From: Boletus sp. NGJ
Taxonomy: Eukaryota > Basidiomycota > Agaricomycetes > Boletales > Boletaceae
NCBI GenBank assembly: GCA_019096195.1
Contig: JAGTXK010000095.1
Coordinates: 62,001 to 126,000, forward strand
Direction: 5' to 3'
Length of the DNA: 64,000 nucleotides
Positions within the stretch are counted from its first letter, which is position 1. Each line of letters opens with the position of its first letter. Positions 57,463 through 64,000 of the stretch are shown here, piece by piece. Position numbers and translations under genes: made by a program. The notes under the pieces were generated by a model, which saw nothing but the letters and a program-made list of their open reading frames with translations, ran no database searches and was not told the DNA's origin.

Positions 57463-58313
57463 GAGTATAGATAGAGTCGGAAAATTGTGATTCACCGATA
57501 CGATATGTGCGCATGGCACTCAATTCATTCGATAACGTGAAGTCCTCCACAGATACTTGCCAGGCTCTCGCCCGAGAAGTGCGCATACGTTGGCGAACCA
57601 GCGTTAAAACCCGCTTGCAGGAATTCTTTGTTGCCCTCTCGGTATCAATACTATGATAAGAAATGAACACGTGTACAGCGTAATGAACTGCTGCCTACGA
57701 TAGTGACTTCAGAGGGAACCTTGGTCCATTCAGTCACTGGGACATGATCACTTTTGAGGGTCTTCTTTCCATGGCGAATCGAGATCCATCTGTTGATGTC
57801 CTTTATGTGGTCGATGAGAACTCAACTTGCGGACCCTGTACAAGCGTTCCGTCTCGATCCAGCTCCTCAAATGGACCTCTTAAGCTGGTAAGCTTGATTG
57901 TCATAATTGAAGCCGGACCTTGTGGGCTCGTATTGTCTTGTGGGGTGTTGGTAGTGGTCAGATCCCGAGCGTGCATCTAATATCCATACGCACAGGCAGC
58001 GACACTTTGGTCAACCGAAGCATGACTGTGAACGGGTCAAATACATCGTACTTATCTGGAAGGGTAATCCACGGTCGTCATGATCCATGATGAACTAGTA
58101 CTTTGGTTTGGAGTATTGATGTAAAGGGCTGTATTCTGGATGCGCACAAAAAGTGCGCGTATTGCAGCGTTTTCATCAAAGAACTGATCATAGTGGGACG
58201 GAGCCGAAGTGCTTCCGAGAGATCGGTAATGATCCGCGTTATCGAGGAAGCAGGTCAACCGCATCATGCGAGTCGACATTTAGAACCGCTCTGCTCCCCA
58301 TACCTCATGGTTA
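56726..58313. other. duplicated 5' flank of the GH18 gene, then unique DNA
   Basis: 56726-57462 is the promoter side of the GH18 gene and is shared with the right unit. From 57463 on the sequence is unique. Minus-strand frames at 57425-57670 and 58052-58279 and a plus frame at 57744-57980 have no domain support, though they may be exons or debris of the HET-type gene. Confidence 0.4.
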
Positions 58314-59015
58314 TCAAAGAACCTGTGACTGGAGGCTACTTAGAGGGGCCGCGCATCCGGGGGGACACAAAAGTGACGACGTCACCGTGCTATCACAAAG
58401 GCGGTCAACAAAGTTTACTGGACCTCCCAGCCGCATCAAAGCACAGTGGTGACCAGTACTACGCCAGTCACGTCGAGGGACCGACCACATGGCACAAGTG
58501 CGAGAGCGAACGCCACGGAGGAACACGATCGTCACGGCAGAACCCTGATACCACTTGAACATGGCGACCAGGGCTTCTTGAAGCACGACATGATCTGCTT
58601 TATTGATGCAGCACGTATCACTCCATGCCAAGGGCAACCCAGCGTTCCGCACAATCCTGCAAAACAACATTTGCATTTTGTCATGGGGAGATTCACCGAG
58701 ATCATATACACCAATACGAACGACATTTTCAAAGAGGGGTTCGTCGTCTTCCCATTTGTGGGAAAACATCGCATAACGATAGTGTTGGGTAACGTCATGC
58801 GCGATGCGGGCATGGCCGATTCGAGTCGTCATGGAGGACACCAACTGTTTGAAGACTGTGAGCAAATCGAATACGGCAGCTTGTTGTGATTCACGGATGG
58901 TATCCTGAACCGCGCTGCGCGTCTTGCTGTGCAAGTCACCGGCAATTCCATGCTCGAATGGACACAAGCGGCCGGCGAAGAACTTGCTCGAGACACGTGC
59001 TTGTCTCTGTTCCAC
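58314..59015 (-). pseudogene. HET-type (heterokaryon-incompatibility-like) domain fragment
   Basis: One 233-residue frame. The core YRYAMFSHKWEDDEPLFENV, VYDLGESPHDKMQMLFCRIV, AWSDTCCINKADHVVLQEAL and MFKWYQGSAVTIVFLRGVRS is the HET pattern (A-x-L/F-S-H-x-W, then D-T-C-C-I-N/D-K, then S-x-x-x-M-F-x-W-Y). The usual continuation (R-x-W-T-x-Q-E) is absent after LRGVRS and the tail is unrelated, so it looks truncated. HET proteins trigger cell death on non-self recognition. It sits between the two units of the chitinase duplication. Confidence 0.65.
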
Positions 59016-59263
59016 AATACGTTTAGTAAAGTTACCGTTTAGAGGGACTCAAAATATTCATTCATTCGGACTGTTAGCAACCATCGAATGTAAGCATACA
59101 CGTACAAAACAACGGACCCATTCTAAATAGTACGCGACTCAGACTTAACGGGATATGAATTTACATCGCTTGAGCAAGAATTTCTATCGGAAAACGCACA
59201 GTTTACACACCAAACTAACAATTAATTAATCAATTTTCTATTTGTACATGTAGACGTTTTGCA

Positions 59264-59493
59264 CATCAGTAAAATTACACATGTCTTAATCTGGCTTATT
59301 TTAGCTAATTCTGCTTGTCAAATTGCAAAATATATTCAATACCATGATCATGTGTTCCAGAACATCAGAAACATCAACTAGGGCTATATCAACAAAATGA
59401 AGCTTAGAATTTGCTTCTGTGTCAGATTTGGAAATGTTGTGCAAGTCAATAAGCTGAATAAGACAGATTAAGATGCATGTAATTTTACTGATG
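59264..59493. mobile_element. MITE-like element with terminal inverted repeats, copy 2
   Basis: Ends CATCAGTAAAATTACAYATG and, inverted, CATCAGTAAAATTACATGCA. The interior matches copy 1 (45520-45763): ctggcttatt, agctaattctgcttgtcaaatt, tcagatttggaaatgttgtg. 230 bases, no CpG inside, no coding capacity. Its own two ends match each other better than they match copy 1, so the copies moved separately. Confidence 0.82.
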
Positions 59494-60498
59494 CATGAAG
59501 CCAATGTTGGGAGACCTTGGCAAGCAAAGTGATGAAACGAGTTCGACGGTGAATAAGGCACACTAGAATTCCCATTGGAGAAATGTAATGAATTCGAGCA
59601 AGGTCAGGACACCGCGCACTCCGGGCGCGTCTGTGCAATAAGGTCTCAGTCGTTGTGCTTCGGGCAGACGGACTATGTATTTACCTGTGCAATAAGGTCT
59701 ATGTACATAGTGATTAGATATGGTTTATGTAGGTATCAAATGGTAACTGCTCACCTCAGTCATTGCGCTTCAGGCAGACAGACTGAGGTGTAGTTCTGGA
59801 TACATCGAGTTTATATACGAAGGGTAAGAACAATAAAAGAGAAGTATCATATGGCATCGAGTCGGCAAATGGACGCGACGGAGCATAGGGAATGAAGAAT
59901 TATGTAGCAGAAATGTATATCGCGCGGTCGCGCAGTGCCTCAGACACTTTCCGTGCTCCCGGTTGACGTGCAGGTGACATGGTGACGTTCCACCGCGCGG
60001 CTGCGCGCGTGCTTGCCTGATTTCAACAAAATGATCCATTCATTGAAGGGGCTTTCATTTCCGAAGGTCCCGCGGCATCTGTAGGGTGGGCCATGCTTTT
60101 TAGGTGTTAATGTGGTGTGAGTGGCATGCAAAGCAAGGGAGAGCTGCATACATTAAAATAAAATAAAAAAATCCTTGTTTATTGTCCAATGAGGCGGCAG
60201 CCTCTTGTTGGACAGTACGTGCGGGGAGCAGTGGGGTAGTGTCTACGCAGGGGGTTCTGTAATTATCTATGGGAGTGTGGGGATTTCATTGCTGGTACAG
60301 TAAGAGTGATAGACAGTTAGGTTGCAGCTGGGCATGTGGAGTAAGGACAAGACGTGAGTGGGTGTAAAGTAGCCTCGAGAGGTCGGAGAGGTCGGTGTGA
60401 GACTGCGCTTAGGCGGTGTGCCTTTTAGCGGTCGTCCTTGTCCTTTGGGGGGGTGAGGTTGCCGAAGGTGTCTTTTAGTCTGGTCAGACTTCAAATCT
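59494..60498. other. unique spacer without supported gene
   Basis: Holds the hairpin and direct repeat at 59645-59790. An A-rich run (cattaaaataaaataaaaaa, 60151-60170) next to a block shared in part with 54236 (gagagctgcata) could be the tail of a retroposed segment, but no reverse-transcriptase-like frame was seen. A hydrophilic minus frame at 59770-60039 is unassigned. Confidence 0.35.
59645..59790. repeat. 30-base direct repeat, second copy inside a hairpin
   Basis: ctcagtcgttgtgcttcggg at 59645 recurs as ctcagtcattgcgcttcagg at 59755, each followed by cagac(g/a)gact. The second copy is bounded by perfect 10-base arms cacctcagtc (59752-59761) and gactgaggtg (59781-59790). Confidence 0.75.
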
Positions 60499-63351
60499 GA
60501 GCTGCATACATACCTGGACCGACGAAGCGGGGAGTCGACTGCAGATTCGGACGCACGACTTGTTATTGCGAGTTCGAAGGGGAGCCCCCGGGCGGGCCTC
60601 AGGCTTCAAAGCTTCAAGGCGCGATGGCAATTTTTTTTTTCGCGGCGGCCACATATAATCCCCCTGATTCCCCCATCGATAACGTACATTCATAAAAACA
60701 GACACAACTAGCCACCGTAAGATCAAAGAACGCGAATCTTATAGTACCAAGTAATCGCACACCGACCGGTACTCATCATCTTGAATTCATCCATCCAAAT
60801 GCGTATACAACTGTAGAGGAGATCTTCTAACACGTATCGTCCAAGGTCCAGGTACCAGAGGATCCTTGAGTGTCACAGCACGTGTGCACGTGAGGTTCAT
60901 CACAGCTCAGCGAGACTGAAATCAAACGCGGCTTACCTCCCGGTATCTCAGCCTCGTTCCACTTGTTCGCAGTCCATTTCGCTACTGGAAGAAAAAGGTT
61001 GTATCAACATCCGACCCAATCCATCCTACCTGTTGCCGAGATGGGGGTATGGGGTATGTTGACTCACTTGTAGGTGACATCGTCCCCGCTGACATGCTAT
61101 ATAGGATGGAAAGATACGAATTGAGTACATGACAAGCCTGGTATGCGAATAGGTCGAATGGAGCGACTTACAACAACGTTGTCCCATGCAGAGACGTCAG
61201 CACAGCTCCCCGACGACGACGCGGTCCTCTTCCTCGAGACAGGCCACAGGGTCCCTCGAACGGTCGCAATCCACGATGATGTTGCATCAGGATACTACGC
61301 ACACGCACCCAAAAGCTCGCTTCGAGAAAAAGGGATACATCACACAAGACGTACCTGCCACACCATCACACCGGCATCTAACACATCCCCGCCTTTGAGT
61401 TTGCGGCTCATTTTGGATGAGAACGAGAGGGACTTACACCAGCCGTTGCCAGCAGCCTCGGAGACACACGTTGCAAGCGTCGAGGGGTCTATGTATCCGT
61501 TGCTTGCGTCCGAACTCGTGGCTGGTTTTCCGATCACGAGTTGATCGAGAGTGACACCGTTGGCGGAGATCTGGAACAGGGCAGTTTCCGGCCAGGTAGA
61601 CGAAGAGGCCGTCAACAAGCCAGCGCATGTCGTATACTCCGTGGATCCCTCTGTCGACCGAGTATAAGTGGCTTTCAGCATGTCGAAATCAGGATCGTTT
61701 AGCTTGATCGCTTACGATTGTAGAACTGGATGATTTGATCGATCAGTCAATGATCGTCCATGAAGTGAATGAATGAACTTACTTGGACATTGTACTGAAC
61801 AACTGATCAATCGATACCCACAGGATATCAAATTACGTTTACTCACCCAGTCTATCATAGATCCCACGCTTTTGTGGACCGCCAGGTATCCTCCTCCGCT
61901 CCACACATTGGGCGAGAACCTGGTTTCAATTCAAGTTATTATTTAAATCGTTGAGATTACACTCACCATGGTGCGACGGCTACGAGGTACACGTCAGACC
62001 ATTGGCGCACGAGATTTTTTTTAAAAAAGACTCACGGGCATGAGTCAGAATATAATTTCCCTGGGGAAGCTGCGTGCGAAGCTGCTGAGTGAAGCTAATG
62101 AGCCACGTCTCCGCAGACCCGTTTCCAATGTCAAACGCAGCAAAGTCCTAATTCCCGGCGTCCTCGTAAGTTACCGTCACATCGCCAAAAAAAAAGTACA
62201 CAGGCAGCACCTCATAGTCGACGTCAATACCCTGCAAACCATATTGGATCACCCAGGCAGCCATAGTGTTCGCTGTCGTCACAGGATCGTACCCAGACGA
62301 GGTCGGCGTCTCGGTGGATCCAAAGGCAGAAACGATCAGCGAGATTCCAGCGGCGTTATACTCTGACAGGTAAGTGGAACGCTGGCTGGACGTCAGCCCC
62401 TCCCAATTCTGAGCCTGGTCAACTGCACCAGAGGCCATCAAAAAGGCGACGGCACTGCAAATACGTTAGTCGTGCTACACAACGTTACCCGATAGATACT
62501 TGCAAAACATTGAATCCCTTGAGTGACCATCAGCGGTCACGAAAGTCGGCAGGGAAACGGACGGTTCTCGCTTACACTGAGCTCTGATGAGCTGGGAAAC
62601 GGGTTGAGCCACTTGTCATTGTAGGCCAAAAAGTGAGGTGCGGCTGGTGTAGACCTCTTTAAGAGATCACGAGCAGAGGGACTGAGACGGTCGAGTTTTT
62701 CCGCCAACGGAACAGCATAGAGCGATCCAAACAAGGAAAAGAAAGCCACAAATGTGGTCACTCCAGAGCGAATGGAGTACATGGCACCGAAAGAAGAGAA
62801 AGGTAAATGCGCAAATGAGCTGCAAGGATAGATGCTCCTCGCGGGGCATTAAATACCACAATCCGAGCCGATATCGGTCCGTCCATCTCATGGAGACCGA
62901 GGACGATGTGGAGATGAGGTATGGAGACCATCCGACAAGACCCCTTCTGGGACTAGGTGCGATCGCCCTGTGGAGCTGGACATACCCATTAGTCGACGAC
63001 AACGCAACGATACCTCACAGCAATGGGTCAGAAGACACTGCTGCCATGTGGTAGAAGGGGTGTGACGATGGAGCGCAGAATATTCCTTCATCAGGATGAT
63101 TCGGTTGAGGCGGCTTGAACAGGGGTCCACACGAACATCCGTGCGCTCGACTGCTGGAAAATCAGGTGAGGAAGAAATGGAGATATTGGGCCAGATTGGG
63201 ATTTATGCGAATCTGGGCAGCTCGGCGAACTAATAAAAAACGGGGATCCTATCCTGACACCATGTCACGGGTGTGTGTGATCACCAAAGAGTGAGAGCGA
63301 TTTGAGTTGTTGCTTACGTTCCAATCATAAAACCCATGCGGTAGCACGATG
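60499..63351. repeat. segmental duplication, right unit
   Basis: Counterpart of 54236-57462. Matching points in the GH18 genes are offset by about 6057 bases; about 3.0 kb of unrelated DNA lies between the units. Confidence 0.9.
60827..62782 (-). CDS. GH18 chitinase-like protein with C-terminal chitin-binding segment, right copy
   Basis: Exons: 62782-62576, 62517-62489, 62454-62211, 62147-62036, 61979-61967, 61919-61847, 61794-61783, 61725-61716, 61650-61438, 61392-61355, 61294-61172, 61096-61068, then one near 60990-60940 and the last ending at 60827. Signal peptide TTFVAFFSLFGSLYA. Active site YGLQGIDVDYE; substrate region WFSPNMWSGGGYLAVHKSVG and YNVQ-FYN; QISANGVTLDQLVIG and DAGVMVWQ complete the barrel. 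The end, KWTANKWNEAEIPGGSSGTW plus TLDDTC, is a clear CBM5/12-type chitin-binding end and reads through in frame, unlike the left copy. The junction before KWTANKW is not resolved. A secreted wall-remodelling or attack enzyme; whether it cuts chitin with Gln at the first DxxDxDxE position is open (that residue is not the acid). Confidence 0.82.
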
Positions 63352-64000
63352 ACACCTCAGACGCGATCGGATAAGTGGTGTAAAGTGTGTAAAACACTTT
63401 ACAACGATAAACCAACAGTGTTTGTGACGCTCTGATTGGCTGAACCTGTTTATTTTGTTCGTCTCTCCCGGGCCATTGATTGGCTCACTTGTGAATTTAC
63501 GTTTGGCGCTATTGACCAAGTCGGAGTTGGACTTACCTGGCAAAAGAAATTGGCGAGCGACATCGCCATGCACGGAAGATCCCTGTGACACCGTATGTAT
63601 AGACCAATAGTATTGCCATCCACTCTAACTGACCCGCTCGTCGAGCATCCGGCGCGAGCACGTCGTCACGTGAGTGCACTTGCCATATACGGTAACCGAG
63701 AGCGACCCCGGGATTCTTCGAGAGACCTAACAAACGCGACAAACGGCACAGCATGTTCGTTTACTCAGATATAGATACTTCTTTTATCACATATTCCAAA
63801 AAAGATATTCAATTTGGCTGGGCTCAAATATTACACGTACTTGTATACAGAATCAAAATAGGGTTTTAGAGTGAGAGACAGGACCTCGTAACCACAGGAA
63901 CACACATAGACAGCCGACTACGGCATCTGTAAAAAGGACAAGCTATGGTAACAATGCCATAGACAACCACCAAATCAAATTTATCGATGTCAAAACCGAG
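62783..64000. other. 5' flank of the right GH18 gene and window end
   Basis: The first 570 bases belong to the duplicated unit. After 63352 the sequence is unique and holds a perfect hairpin (63379-63403). Minus frames 63325-63591 and 63533-63754 lack domain support. Nothing recognisable in the last 250 bases. Confidence 0.4.
63379..63403. repeat. perfect inverted repeat, 10-base arms and 5-base loop
   Basis: tgtaaagtgt, loop gtaaa, acactttaca. Located just outside the duplicated unit's right edge. It could be a terminator-like RNA hairpin or a protein site; its role is unknown. Confidence 0.7.

Noticed and set aside
60151-60170. A-rich run as a LINE or SINE tail
   Set aside because: No reverse-transcriptase frame, no Pol III boxes and no target duplication recognised.

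Overview
This window is nuclear DNA of a filamentous basidiomycete. Genes carry many short introns of about 45-70 bases with GTRNGT...YAG borders, some exons are only 9-18 bases, and the gene content is typical of Agaricomycetes: F-box/LRR-like families, a DUF6534 membrane protein, UNC93-like transporters, a HET-type domain, GH18 chitinases and a gene whose first residues copy the histone H3 tail. The style resembles Cantharellales such as Rhizoctonia or Ceratobasidium; that placement is inference. I assembled exon models by eye. Most add up to an exact multiple of three with consistent phases, which is the main support for them.

Layout. 1-6.6 kb: start of an ARFRP1-type GTPase (-), a Borealin homolog (-), and the mitochondrial PET127 homolog (+, 13 exons). 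6.6-9.8 kb: gene-poor, with old direct repeats. 9.4-16.5 kb: a tandem duplication of about 3.55 kb carrying two nearly identical UNC93-like transporters; the left copy ends in a truncated 3' end of the universal-stress-protein gene that lies whole at 16.1-18.5 kb. 20-25.4 kb: DUF6534 membrane protein (+), a pogo-like MITE, ERG26 sterol dehydrogenase (-). 25.7-30.6 kb: ARL8 GTPase (+), the proteasome ubiquitin receptor RPN13 (-), F-box-like protein (+). 31-36.5 kb: an unrecognised Ser/Asp-rich gene with an exon-intron tandem repeat, and a kinase-like protein lacking the catalytic Asp. 37-43.4 kb: TAM41, an NDK-like protein with a repeated IxPRxxK motif, a Derlin. 43.7-46.5 kb: the H3-tail-mimic gene with a decayed downstream part, then 1.3 kb almost free of CpG that holds a MITE. 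46.5-53.4 kb: SET/MYND methyltransferase (-), enoyl-CoA hydratase (+), two more F-box-like genes. 54.2-63.4 kb: a second segmental duplication with two GH18 chitinases (-), separated by a HET-type fragment and a second copy of the CpG-poor MITE.

How the parts relate. Housekeeping functions (Arf-like GTPases for Golgi and lysosome traffic, ergosterol synthesis, ER-associated degradation by Derlin with proteasomal RPN13, mitochondrial RNA and cardiolipin metabolism, beta-oxidation, chromosome passenger complex) alternate with fast-changing families. Many neighbours are divergent pairs sharing 160-350 bases of promoter (Borealin/PET127, ERG26/ARL8, RPN13/F-box, Derlin/H3-mimic, SET-MYND/ECHS1). 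The accessory regions show recent duplication, truncated copies, MITEs and CpG loss, as expected where repeats are methylated. No tRNA, rRNA or CRISPR was seen, and no intact large transposon.
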